Part shown: positions 21,287 through 33,100 of the stretch, one piece after another
Layout of the letters: the number at the start of each line of letters is the position of its first letter
Position numbering within the stretch: position 1 is the stretch's first letter
Source: Tigriopus japonicus
Taxonomy: Eukaryota > Arthropoda > Copepoda > Harpacticoida > Harpacticidae
Assembly (NCBI GenBank): GCA_010645155.1
Contig: JAAGOF010000250.1
Location: forward strand, 65,570 to 129,569
Length of the DNA stretch: 64,000 nt
Direction of reading: 5' to 3'
Position numbers and translations under genes: made by a program
Notes under the pieces: generated by a model
Told to the model about the DNA's origin: nothing
The model's input: the letters and a program-made list of their open reading frames with translations, nothing else
Database searches by the model: none

Positions 21287-23462
21287 TCCATCCTCCTCCC
21301 ATGGATGCAGAGTCTCCTTATATTGCTTGCACTGTCACGCTAATCTTGCACTTTTTTGGGGTTTAGTTTGCGCGAAAATTTAGTTACTCTGTAAATTGTG
21401 CTGTTTTCCCTCATCTATCTGGACTCAGGAGGCATTGTAAAGAAGTGTTTAGAGTTCGACACTATGATTTTTGGAAAAGTGTTGCGACATTGGTCCTTGT
21501 TTAGGTTTTTGGGCCAGAAAAATTACCTCACGCAGACTTTTACTGGGGAAGTGCAAAGAAATCGTAAGACATGGAAGCAAGCCTCCGCTCAGGCGTTCAG
21601 CTGTGGATTTTTTATAAATCGAATTCCATTCAAGTAAATGACTTTGTTTTGATAAGAATGATTAAACAATCAGATAAAGATGTCGTTTGCTGAATTTCAG
21701 CATGGTACATTACTCCATCCACGAGAAACGACGTTTTCAAATTTGCTACAGTCGCAATACATACTCGCGGAAACGAGAGAAAAATTGACCCTACAATCAT
21801 CCTTTTGGACGATTGTAGGTGCAAATGTTCGGTCGGAAGAGCGTCCTATGCTCTACGCTTCAAATTACTCTAACGGCCACAAATTTCAGTCGATCAAGTT
21901 GAAATTAAGCATGCGAGCTTTGCATTACCAATCAAACACTTGGTTTGATAAGATTTTTCTCTGCCTAACACAGAATTCGAAAAATGGCTTTTACCGGTAG
22001 CCGAGGCATCCAAGTGTTTAATGATACTTGGGAAGTGACATAAACTATGAGTCAAAACTGGCACCACTGAAAACTCGAAACACATTTGAACTTTTCAGAC
22101 TTTTTTTCGCAAAATTTTACCCTGCATGAATAAAATTTAGCTGTCCAAGAGTTTGGACTGTTTGGACTTCAAAATTCCCCAAATATCGGTGTTTTGGTAA
22201 TTTACCAACTGACGAATTTTAATACCAAGAGGGGTCTAAAATTACCTAGATTTGTTAATATTACCCAAATCTGAGAGTACTGATTAGAAGAGCTTTTGCA
22301 TACACTGGTAGGACATTGAATGGACGTGATCTTGTGATGTTGGAAGCATTTCAACATTTCTTAAAGTTAGAGAAAAACGAAGGTTATTGCTCTGACTTGA
22401 AGTGAAATTTACAATATTTACCAACTGCAAGAGGTAACGTAAGTACTAATTAAACTAACACGGATGGGAATACCTCTGAATGGTGCTTGGCGGTACTTTT
22501 TCCAAATTTGGAAACAATTTGGAATTTCATTGAATCAAAAAATTGCTCAAAATTTCAGTGCCCTGTGGAATTTGATTTTTCAATTTTTTAATGTAACGAA
22601 CTTGAAGGAGCATACAATCCCATTGTTTTTGTGAAGGAATAATAATCGTTGGTTAAATGGGAAGCAAACCTGTGACTTAATTGCAATCCAAATTACAATT
22701 ACGTACTGATGGGACGAACCGAGCTTTTAAAGGCTTGAGGCCGAAAGATGCCAGACTTGTTTCAAGCCTTCTGGAAATCGGAATCAAGCCGGCATCAAGC
22801 ATTTCATGTCGAAGAACAACTTCAAAAGAGCAGGAAAAGTGCCCAAAATGAGCTCTTCCATAATTTTCTAAACTAATGCATTCTAGTATTTTTTATTGTT
22901 CTATTGCTATTTGAATGCAATTTGGAATCCAAATCATTTCTTGCATGCAAAGTAATGCAAATGGCCCGTTTGAATTGATCCCCATCCATTTTTTTAAAAA
23001 TTTTCCATAAGCCACAATCAAAAGTGACATTTAGAATGAGTAATATGTGTGACACGAACGTTTCTCGTTATACTACTACACATTTTATCAATTTCCGCAT
23101 CAAATGAATTGTAACTTTCAATTTCAGGTCCTTTTTGTAGCAGCATATTTCACTTGAAATCAAAATCTGCTTGCATTTGCAAATTAGTTAAAAAGGAAAA
23201 TAAGCTTGAAGGATTCAAGCAAAAATGATGCTTAAATACTAGAGAAAGTAACAAGAAGGTTTTGGATCGTCATAACTCTACCATCTTATTTAAATGATGG
23301 TATATAAAGGAGTAAATTACTGTTCTGCAATTTTGTTTCAGTTTATCAGAAAATCTTGCTTTCTACTTTTTTTAACTGAGCACACATTAAAGGAGAGTTT
23401 TATCATCTTTCTTGTACAGCATTTGAAAGTGTCAAAATAAGTGGTTAGTTTCAATTTTTAAC
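21287..23462. other. Intergenic, nothing recognised
   Basis: A+T-rich DNA with only short frames. No domain, RNA gene or clear repeat was found on either strand. Confidence 0.6.
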
Positions 23463-23598
23463 CAATCCATTCATAATGGCTCTGCTAAAGCTCTGGGCCC
23501 CCATTTTGAACAAAGATCCCAAGAGCTTTTGGGCCCACCAAAAACAATTACGGGTCCACATGTGGGCCCCGGCCCACCGGTTGCCGAACCTTGCTCTA
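23463..23598. repeat. Solo end of the CAGGGGTnGGCAACC hAT family
   Basis: The segment ends GGCCCACCGGTTGCCGAACC followed by TTG. Reverse-complemented, this gives GGTTCGGCAACCGGTGGGCC, closely resembling the left terminus of the element at 52454 (GGTAGGCAACCGGTGGGC). Flanking DNA to the right reads CTCTAGAC. The partner end was not found, so this is a truncated copy. Confidence 0.55.
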
Positions 23599-23984
23599 GA
23601 CGCTGTAGAGAAGCGCTTCCATTCTTGCACCTTTTCTTGCACCTCAGGCTTCCCAGGCACCTAAGCGCGTCTACGTTCTCTACGTCGTACAACACCGTTC
23701 GAGGCAAGTAGGAAAATGAACGGGTATAGCTTCTTTTATTGCACATTTAGCTTTATTTAGACCTAGAATGCAACATTAACAGCCATCACATCCTTCTTTC
23801 ATCATTCAACCTTCGATTAATTGTAGCATACAAGGGCATCAGATGTATTCTTCACCCACAATTGCGATTCCAAAAAGGAATACCCTTTTGATTTTACTAC
23901 TAACATGAGAGAAAAGGATATTTTTTTATAAGAACCAGTTAAGAAAAATAAAATGTAGGACGTACAAAAACACAAGCTCTTACA

Positions 23985-24540
23985 ACAATGCTGTAGAGTT
24001 TGCACGGAGATCTTGAAGCCTCACAACCTCCAAGATCAAAGCTCAAACTATTGATACTACTGAAACCCCTTGGGAAAGTGGAGAGCATCACAGTCATTGA
24101 ACTGTGGAAGAAGCAGCATTTTTTATGGCGGTAGAGCTTGCGTGGGGATCTTGCAGCCTTATAGGTTCTAGGGCTGAAGAAAATAGGCAATTTTGGCGTC
24201 AAGCGGGAAATCTAGACCTTTGAGAAACTTGTTCTCTCTAGTTCTCTCTTCTTCGCTTGTCAGCGATAAGCTGACATTGGAACTTGAAACGTTTGGAAAT
24301 TCTGCTAGACTCCAAAACTGCCTATTTCCTTCAGCCCTACTTATAACCTTCAGGATCATACCCCAAGTTGGTGATACTCCAAGATTCCCTTTGGGACTTG
24401 GTAACATCACAGTTATTGCACTTTGTAAGAGACAGCTCGTTGTTTTTTGTGATTGCGGGTGAGCTGGCATTGGGACCTTGAAGCCTTCCAACCTTCAAGA
24501 TCTATCCAAACGAGTGGATCCTTCAAAGTTCCTTTTGGGA
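23985..24540 (-). repeat. Diverged tandem repeats with a recurring peptide motif
   Basis: On the plus strand the block (T/C)TTGCAC/GGGGATCTTGAAGCC and close variants recurs near 24000, 24135, 24270 and 24465. A partner block (CATCACAGT(C/T)ATTG) recurs near 24090 and 24405. Translated on the minus strand, the units give related peptides: GGCEASRSPCKLY, YKAARSPRKLYRHKK and GWKASRSQCQL, alternating with (S/A)(M/I)TVML. Frames are broken by stops and shifts. Either this is a decayed protein with repeats of about 45 residues or a non-coding tandem array. Confidence 0.55.
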
Positions 24541-25049
24541 TTTTGATAACATCAAAATTCATCCACTCTGAAAGCCCATTTTTGGAAAAAAAGTCACTAA
24601 AGTCGGCATAACTAACCGCAAAAGCATGGTTCAGTTGTTGAGATTCCATATCCGATTGATAATTCGAGTGTGTGCTACCAACCCCCTACCACGGAATAAA
24701 GAACCTTACGTGAACATTCCAAATAAATCTCTCAATCAGTTCATAGTATTAGTGTTACAGCTAGCCATAGGTCGTCACAACCGTGGATCACTAATAAATA
24801 TTGTTGCTCCTGATTGAGCGACTCCGATAAGGATTTTGGTTACTTTGTTGCTTGTAATGCTTGTAATTTTAATACATATGCAGTGCTACCATATGCTGGG
24901 CAATTACTCATTTCTGAGCGTATTTTGACATCAATACCATTATCCCATTTAACCATTAGGTATGACCCAAATTCTAAAATCTGGGGCAAGTTGCTTCATA
25001 AAGGTCAATACGAAAATGAATCCGTAAATTAATTTAATACTAAAGTTAA

Positions 25050-25268
25050 GTCCTGGGCATCATCAGCAATGAGGGGCACGTCATGCCGCCCTAGTTCGTT
25101 AAGCCCAAGGAGAAGATAAACGCAGAGGTCTATCTGAACGTTCTCAAAGATGTGGCCAAGCCTTAGATGTATTATGTGGCCTCTGGCACCCACTACACCT
25201 GCCACCAAGACTCTGCACTTGCCCACAAGACCAAAACCGTGCAGACCAAGGCTGTAGACCAAACGTAA
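25050..25268 (+). pseudogene. Mariner/Tc1 transposase fragment
   Basis: One frame read through three stops gives VLGIISNEGHVMPP, a YLNVLKDVAKP segment and CHQDSALAHKTKTVQ. The QDSA(P/L)xHK motif and the preceding strand are the second catalytic-Asp region of mariner-type transposases, related to but distinct from the element at 6729-8010. Neither end of an element is visible. Three in-frame stops show that it is dead. Confidence 0.8.
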
Positions 25269-25939
25269 ATTTCTTCTCTATATCCTTTTTCAACAATTAA
25301 CAGTCTTTTTTGTCTTAAGAACCCGTGATCGAAGAAACCAAAAATAACGGACAAATAACCTACAAATGAAAAAACCGAACTTGAAAATTGAACTCCATTA
25401 ACAGGCCATAGTTTTTTATACTTGTGGTCTTTTGTGGAGATGCTATTTGACATATGTTTGAAACAGAATTTAGGTGATTGTCATAAATCGATTAAAAAGT
25501 ACAGCCACAATTACATGTAAAATATCTCTCAAAAAAGAAAATATATCACTTTTTCAAGAGACGCAACATGATAATTAGAAGTTTTGGAGAGCGGAAAAAG
25601 TTATCATGCATCAAGAGATTTCCTAATATCAAATACTTTTCAATTCAACTTTAACTCAATTCCACGGAACTTCTAAGTTTAAATGGTATATGGTAATGGT
25701 AAACTGTCTAATTACTAAGCCAGCACAAAGGTTTGTATTTCAGGCTTGTATTTCAATTCCCTATCATTAGGTTCTTTTGACAATCAAACATGACTGACAG
25801 CATACGAGGTTGTCACGCACTCACGCATAAAGGTCTTATCACAAAACAAAAATTACCTTGACATTTCAGGTCTAAAAAGTTTAGTTCAAAAACAGTTTCA
25901 GGTAAACACTAGGCTACTCGCCTGAAAATTCGTTCATTT

Positions 25940-26068
25940 TTTCTTTGTTTTTGGATTATGGGTGCTAGGGTCAGGCGGTTGAGATTCGCACGGCCAGCGA
26001 GGATCACATCGTCCAAATCATTTCCGATGGGCAATTTCAAGTCCAGTATCAGAATGGTTTTCTCAAAA
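25940..26068 (-). repeat. SINE fragment lacking the tRNA head
   Basis: The blocks GGGTGCTAGGGTC, CGGCCAGCGA and ATCGTCCAAATCATTTCCGA, then GGGCAATTTC, match the body of the SINE at 16022-16197 with scattered differences. The match stops after CAGAATGGTTTTCTC, before the tRNA-like part, as expected for 5' truncation. Confidence 0.85.
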
Positions 26069-26159
26069 AACATCCTTCCTTTAAGTTCACGTTAGAAAAC
26101 CCACTATTGATAGAATTCTTTGAATGACAAATATTTTGTTGGTAAAACCAGACCTGTGT

Positions 26160-26515
26160 CAATTACTTCTAAAATGTAGGTTATTACAATTACATTGGTC
26201 GCAAAAGAATTAAATACAATTACAATTACTTTGACCTCAAATGTAATTAATTACAATTTCTTTGACATCAAATGTAATTAGTTACAATTACTTTGACCTC
26301 AAATGTAATTAATTACAATTACAATTACCTTAACCTCAATTGCAATTATTTACAATCACAATTACTTTGACCCCAAATGTAATTAATTACAATTAGTTTG
26401 ACCTCAAATGTAATTAGTTACAATTACTTTGACCTCAAATGTAATTAATTACAATCGCAATTACTTTGACTTCAAATGTAATTAATTACAATTACCTGGA
26501 AATGCAATTTCAATT
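26160..26515. repeat. Minisatellite, about 35-40 bp unit
   Basis: About nine imperfect units are built on AATTACAATTACTTTGACCT and CAAATGTAATTA. Because AATTACAATTA and TAATTAATT are nearly self-complementary, each unit can also form a small hairpin. It has no spacer/repeat pattern of a CRISPR array and no coding frame. Confidence 0.9.
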
Positions 26516-27179
26516 ACAAATACTTCACAGGAGTGGGGAAAACATCATAACTTCTATATCTTTCAGTCCAGAAACTAGTATCATCTTGATCTAACTGTAC
26601 CGGCTACAGAGACCCTTGAAACCTTTTTGTTTCACAAGGTCTAACTACACTATACTGGGTCCTTCTGAGCTCTGCTCAAGCTTGACTACAAGTGGGATTG
26701 GCATGTTCCAAGGTTCTGTCACCTAATCAAATTCTGTTTCCACTTTTGTTGATAAGTTCGTGGTTCGTCTAGCACAAAGTTTGTTTTTGAGCTCCGCTCC
26801 GAATTCAAATCTCATTTTGAGTTTCATTTTGGTATCTGATATTTCGTCCCTTTAAGTTTATGAAACCGTGTATTTATAGCTCTCTTTCCATAAATGAGTA
26901 ATGTCTACAATATCTAATTAGCTCTCGCCGTTGTGACGGTTAGAACTCCCAGGTGTATTATTCATGGGCGTCGGTCGATTCCTCGCAAGGTCTTTCACCA
27001 TAAGAATTCGTGACTTCTTCCAAAGTGGTTAAGTGGAAAGTATGCGCAAGCATGTAAATTGAGGTCACACTTCCCAGTTCAGTAAGTTTTCGGAACGGAA
27101 CAAGTCCAAATATCCGCTTTTCCTTCCTACTTCGGTCGAACTTCTCCTTTGTTTCTGGGCTTTGATTGCATAATTGAGG
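26516..27179. other. Upstream flank of the chemoreceptor gene
   Basis: No gene or repeat was recognised. The right part should carry the promoter and leader of the plus-strand chemoreceptor. No TATA-like element can be chosen with confidence. Confidence 0.5.
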
Positions 27180-30100
27180 ATGTATCAGTCTTCACTTCAA
27201 TTGGATATGTTCATATTTCGACTTAGCAATGTGTTCGGATTCACGCCCTATATTTCATGTGAAGAGGGCCTAAAGTTTTCTTGGCGGAATTGGCGAACGA
27301 TTTACTTTTTACTTGTTATGATCATAATTCATTGCTTCTCCGCATTTCATTTCTATGTCTTCTTGACAGAAAGCAGCAGGTAAAAGCTTCCCTGGTATGG
27401 CTGAATTTAATTTTTCAGACGTTTGTGGAAAATAAATGTTCAAATAGGAAAATGGATGAAAAGAGCACCATTGTTGAGTGAGCTTGTTGCTTGAATTTCA
27501 TAGGTTTTGTTCAGGGATTTAGCCTTTAAGGTCAATCCACATGACGTTTGAGTGACCTTCTTCCACTCTTTTCAACCAAGCAAACGCATGAAACTCAGTC
27601 TACGGATTTCCGAACGGCAATCCGTTTATTCATAAATTTACTTCTAGAATTCTTTGTACTTTGTTCTTTTGGTCCTGCCATTAGAGAATGTTGTGTTTTA
27701 ATCGCTCTTTTTCAACCGGTCTCTTAGTAAGTGGAAAAGTACGAAACATGGATCTTTTAAGTGTTAAATGTAAGAAACAATTGGAGGCCGTTACGAATTT
27801 TTTCTGAGCCTTCTAAAAATTTTAATGATCAGGATCGCATGTGTGAATTGAAAATTAAATTTGCGAGGTTACAAGGTGGGAAGTGAAAGTCGTTGGCTAT
27901 GGTTCAGAACACTTATCTGTTTTCTCCAGGACGGAGAACTGGATAAAATGAACAAAAGCCTGGTTCTCATGTGCGCTCTCTCAACTACTTTTAGGGTTGG
28001 CCTTACCACAGGATTTCAATTCTTGGGTTGGTTTTTTGCTCATCTGGTAGTGAACTTGATTCATTGGGTCCTATTGCTTAAACGCAAAAGTATCATGGAG
28101 TACTATTGCGCGTGTCTAGCTCAAAGGAAAACCCATCACGGAGCTTCGGTCGAGCGAGAACTCTTGAATGTAAGAATTCCAGAGAATCTAAATCTGAGTA
28201 ATAATGTTCACGTCCTTTGGATCTCTTCAATCTAGTCAAAGTTGGCGCTACTTGCCATTTGGACGATTTTTGGTGGTATTATTCCCGTGGCCACTGTGAC
28301 CATACACAACATTGCCAAACCAGGTTTCAGCATTTACTTTAGCAGCCTGTTTTACTCCGACGATCCGTCCATGGGACACGTGTTGCAGACCTTTTGCGTG
28401 GTTTTAACAGTTTTGCTCCAATGCTTCACCCTCTTGCACGGATTTTTCGCCAGTCTAATGAGCGATGTAATCCCAATGTTTATTGCATCCTCTCAATTTG
28501 CCATTTTCAAGTCGGTCAATCAAGGGTTAATTCGTCTCAAAGAATGCAAGGAAGCTTGTCTAGCACTCAGTGTCAAGGGAAAGACATCAACCCTCTCTCC
28601 AATCGTTTTAGCCATGGTTGGCGAAGATTCATTTAATTCTTCAGAGGAGTAAGTCAGGCAGATACCATATTTTAAGAGGAAAAAATTCTTTTACATAAGG
28701 ATTTTGGACGATATCTTATTATTTTTTGACCTTTTATGCAGACGTGATTGTGAAGTGGAGCAATCTGCGGCTCTTCGCAATGCCATAGATGTCCATTTGA
28801 GGGCCCAAAACTGCGTTCAAATTTTCAATCAGGCATTTGGCCCTCTATTGGTGATCTTCATCGTTCAAGTTTTTATTATGATCTGTGTGTTGTTCTTCAC
28901 AATTGTTAAAACCCCTTTAACGACCGCTGTGGATGCTCTTGTTTTCTTTGGCAATGGAACCCAGTATTTCATTCGAGCCCTCATTGGATTATACATTTTT
29001 GGCCGTGTTCAAGGTGAGTCAAAAAATCCTTGGTCCTGGTCAGAGCTTGGAAGTATATTTTCAGCTCGATTTATTCTTTTTCTAACTTGTTTCTCTGTTG
29101 TTCAACCGAGAAGTGTTTTTTGGGGAGAATCCGCTTATTCATTTGCCCTGTGCCACCGACATTTAAATTTAACTGATAACTGACATGATGTTTGATAATA
29201 ACTAACTCAGTAGTTACTGCCTCAGAACGTCAAATTGAATGACTGGCCAGGCTTCCCCACATCCAGGATAAAAAACTGTCACAGAATGAAGCTTTTCAAG
29301 TAGCTTAGTGTTTAGGATTTTTTTTACTCGAATCAAATTTTGATTTTTCGAACTAGCAAATAAACTTTGTTTTTGGCCACTCCTTGATTAGGCATTCCGT
29401 AATGCTTGACTTTTCAGAGTGCATCAGGTCGGCCGAAGACAATATTCTAAGTACATCAGGCCCATTTTTTTACTTTTCCCAATTAAAGATTATCACTCGA
29501 CATTCGAAGTTTGGCTGAACAATGACCTCCATCCTGGTAATAGAATCCGGCAAATTGAGTGCTTCGCGTCAGGTTTGGACTTCGCGTTAGTGGAGTGGTC
29601 CTTCGACAACATTTCGTGACTGAAGACTAGGGCCCGGAAATAATTTTCCTAAAATAAAAAAAACATTCTAAAAATATATCTCCGTTTTTCCTCAATTTCT
29701 TAATTATTTTGGCTGTTTCAAGAAAAAATAAATATTTTCTCGAATATTTATTTGAGTCGGAAAAAATATTTCAGGCAAAATTGAGAAAAATAAATGAATG
29801 ATCAATGCTCAAAAGGGCTTAACCAAAACGAACCCAAAATACAAAAATCTCTACAAAATGGGATTTATACTGAAATTAGACATTCACAACCAAATTTCAT
29901 TGTCATATACGAAAGCCTGCGCCATCTTTTGAGACAAATTGATACTGTTATTGTTAAATCAATTGGTGGTTATCTCTCTCCCCCAGCAGTGACTCCCACA
30001 ACATTGCCAACAATGCCAACTCCGCAATGTTAAACTCCGCCAAGGGAATTTCCCCCATGGTAAACTCCGTCAAAGTAAACTCCCCCACGGTAAACTCCTC

Positions 30101-33100
30101 CACATTAAACTCCGCCACAGTAAACTCCAACCCGGTCAACTTAGCCACGGCAAACTCCGACAGGGTCAACTCTGCAATTCGAAATCTTTTCTTGTTAGAA
30201 AGATCACGCCTCACCTTCATACTGAGACAAATAACAACAAATGAGGGACGCAGAAGATTGATTCAAGTGAGCCTTTGAAATCATACCACTTCTCGAATAT
30301 CTTGGCTTTCAGGCACTTTCACAGCATCAGAGTCCCCCTCAATTGTGATCTTAGTCTCTGGCATTGACATTTGAACGTTTGAGTCATACAACCATGTTGT
30401 TTGAGGTTGCAAGTCAAGTTTTCATTTGGCTCTGTAAAAAAATCACACCACCCTGAAACCTCAGTTTGACATCTCAAAACCTCTGTAAAAAAGTAAAAAA
30501 GTACTGATTTGTACTAATTTGCTGTTTATTTGTTTGTTTGTGTATTTGTTTGGGGTGAATTTGTATCATTTCCAAATATAAGCAGTGTTGCCGTCATGAT
30601 TTGTAGTAATTTGTAAAACAGAATGTCTGATGATCATTTTCCTCACAATAATTAATTCTGCTGAAAGAATTTATTGGTCTAAGAAGTATGTTCCATACAA
30701 TTGTAACACTTAGTTTTGACCTTCCAAAGTTCTTGAGACCTTAGCTGGCTATTGGTCTTTTTCCTACGCCTAAGGCGTGTCCCTTTTGGCAGCCTTTTTA
30801 TACAGGACCAAAACAATCGATATCTGTTGAGTTTTTTCCGATCGGTTTGTTTTTTATTTGGGATTCAATTTTTTTTGGTACGCTGTTGTTTGTTTGTTCT
30901 TAGTTAAATTTACTTGGTTCCCATCAGTATTCCAAACATGCCAAATGCATTAAATTCTCCAAAAACAGATTTGGAAAATCGATGAACACAGACAAAAATA
31001 CAAAAAAATGGCTTTGTCAAAAGATAAGTCTTTAATATCCGGCTTTTTTGAATATTAGGTCGTTTGAAGAACAATATAGATTGGATATTTTGTCACTTTT
31101 TTGCAACTATTTTTCCGGGCCCTACTGATGACCGTCTGTCATTGAAGCGTTTTTCCGCCCTCCAAGCCTTATTGGGAATGGCTTCCAAGGAGCCTTTGTA
31201 CTAAAACGGTGCCGAAAGAGGAAAGAACACAGATCTGGGAAAGAACGACTGCAGAGAGGAAGGGGAGGAGGAAGGAAAGAAAGAAAGAAAGATCTCTAGA
31301 ACCGCCGTCCAGGCTCACCTCCCAAAGCGACCCAGATTCAGTGGCAAGACAGAACTGCTCGATCAAGAGTGGAATTCAGATATCACGCCGTCTCTCCTCT
31401 CCATCCCCGGCATTTCAAAACAAGACACTCACTCACAACATCAGTATCGATTCCGTCATAATTTCGCTCCATCCATCCATCCATCTATCCCCTGGGCAAG
31501 TAGTGGCCTTGCTGGGCGTGCCTTCTTCAGCATCATGGACGGCACGGACAAATCCGATGTAGGAACCACCGATCAAGATCGTCCCATTCAAACTGTTCTA
31601 AGCCATCCGATCCCATCGGGTCCTGGATCTTTACTCCCAAGTGGAACACCATACCCTTTGCCCGCTTATCACGGTCCTCCTGGAAGTATGTTCCTGCCTA
31701 GAATGATGTTCCACGACCATCCAGACCTGAACATCGTCCCCAGGAATTCAAAATACTCCTCGTCAAACCCACCTACTCAACCATGTGGGCCACCTTTAGT
31801 AGTGCCTCAGTCAACTGGTCTGGCTTGTTCACCGCCAATGACGGTGTCAATTTCAGAAGAGAGTGACGCACCACCCAAAGTGGAAATCAATTTGTCGAAT
31901 GAAGGGGCCTTCGAGCTCAAGACCGAACCCCCAATGGGTTTGGAGTCGGTCCCTTTAGAGACGATTGTCGGGGCTTTGAAGGAGGCCCAGGAAGTGTTGC
32001 GAGTGACTTATGTGAAGGTGGGGGATTGGATCATCGTTCTACGTCAAGAATCCGATGTGTGTCTTGAAGAGTTTGAGCCGCATTGGGCGGTCACGTTCAT
32101 CTTTCATTTGAAATCTGGCGAATATCGCCAAAGGATATTTGATCGATCGGTGACTAAGGGACGAGTGAGCTCCTGCGAGGAACTCAAAGAGGCATTATGG
32201 TCGAGTTTTTTAAATGTCAGGCCCTGTCGAGGGCTTTCTTTGCCCAAAATGGAATCACAGGGACAAAGTTTGGTCCCAATTGGGGCTGAGCGACTCAAGT
32301 TCCCGTATGAACGAGCTATGTCTTCCAATTGCATGATTTTTTACAAGTCCAAAAATCCCATTGCCGACAATACCTTTGATCAATGCCAATCTTGTCGAGA
32401 ATTCGAGAAAAGCGGCGCTCTCATCCCGGAAATGAATGCAGATCCGGACGAGATCATGGAAGAAGATGACACACCCTTAGCCAAGAAGCCCACCAGACGC
32501 GGAAGAAAGGTCGCTTCGAAAGGTAGAAAATCCCAAAGTAAGAAGAACATGGCCCAAACTAATGGGGGTGACCCAGAAGATCCGACCTTTGATCCCATGG
32601 AACCTCGAGATGGTCGAAAAGATGACCACGTTGACGACGACGACGAAGATAGCGATTATGTCCCTAAATATCGACGTCAGAGAGATCATGAAGACGAAGA
32701 CGACAAAGAACAAGGTGAGGACGAGGAAGACGCAGACGAAGATGACGAAGACGATGTTGATATCAAGGAGGAACTATCAGAAAACGAGGATGAAAATGGG
32801 TCGAAACCTGCGAAAAGAGCACGGCGAAAGAAGAAATCTAGACAGGATTCGTTAGATGATTCGGATTGTTTGGCCATGAGTGGCAATGGTCGGGGTGGTT
32901 TAGCTTGCACTCATTGTGACAAGCTATTCCGCGATAAAACCTCGCTGAAGCGTCATCTTCGCTTTGTGAACCGCATGCACGTGTACAAATGCCATGGCTG
33001 TGATTATGAATGTAAAACATTGGCATTGCTCCTCGATCACATCAGCACGGATCACAAGGACAAAATGCACGAGTTCAGCGTGTTCTTTCGTGAGGATGAC

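Noticed and set aside
20811..21383. Long plus-strand open frames over the 70-bp repeat
   Set aside because: They arise from the stop-free tandem unit inside a non-autonomous transposon and have no domain.
26160..26515. CRISPR array
   Set aside because: Units are contiguous and degenerate with no unique spacers, and the DNA is eukaryotic.
28233..28235. In-frame TAG suggesting that the chemoreceptor is a pseudogene
   Set aside because: A strong donor (GTAAGA at 28170) and this CTAG acceptor define a 66-bp phase-0 intron, so the stop is spliced out.
29954..30278. Pentapeptide-repeat protein gene
   Set aside because: The periodicity comes from a 15-bp minisatellite in an hAT element. Both strands are open, with no splice or start context.
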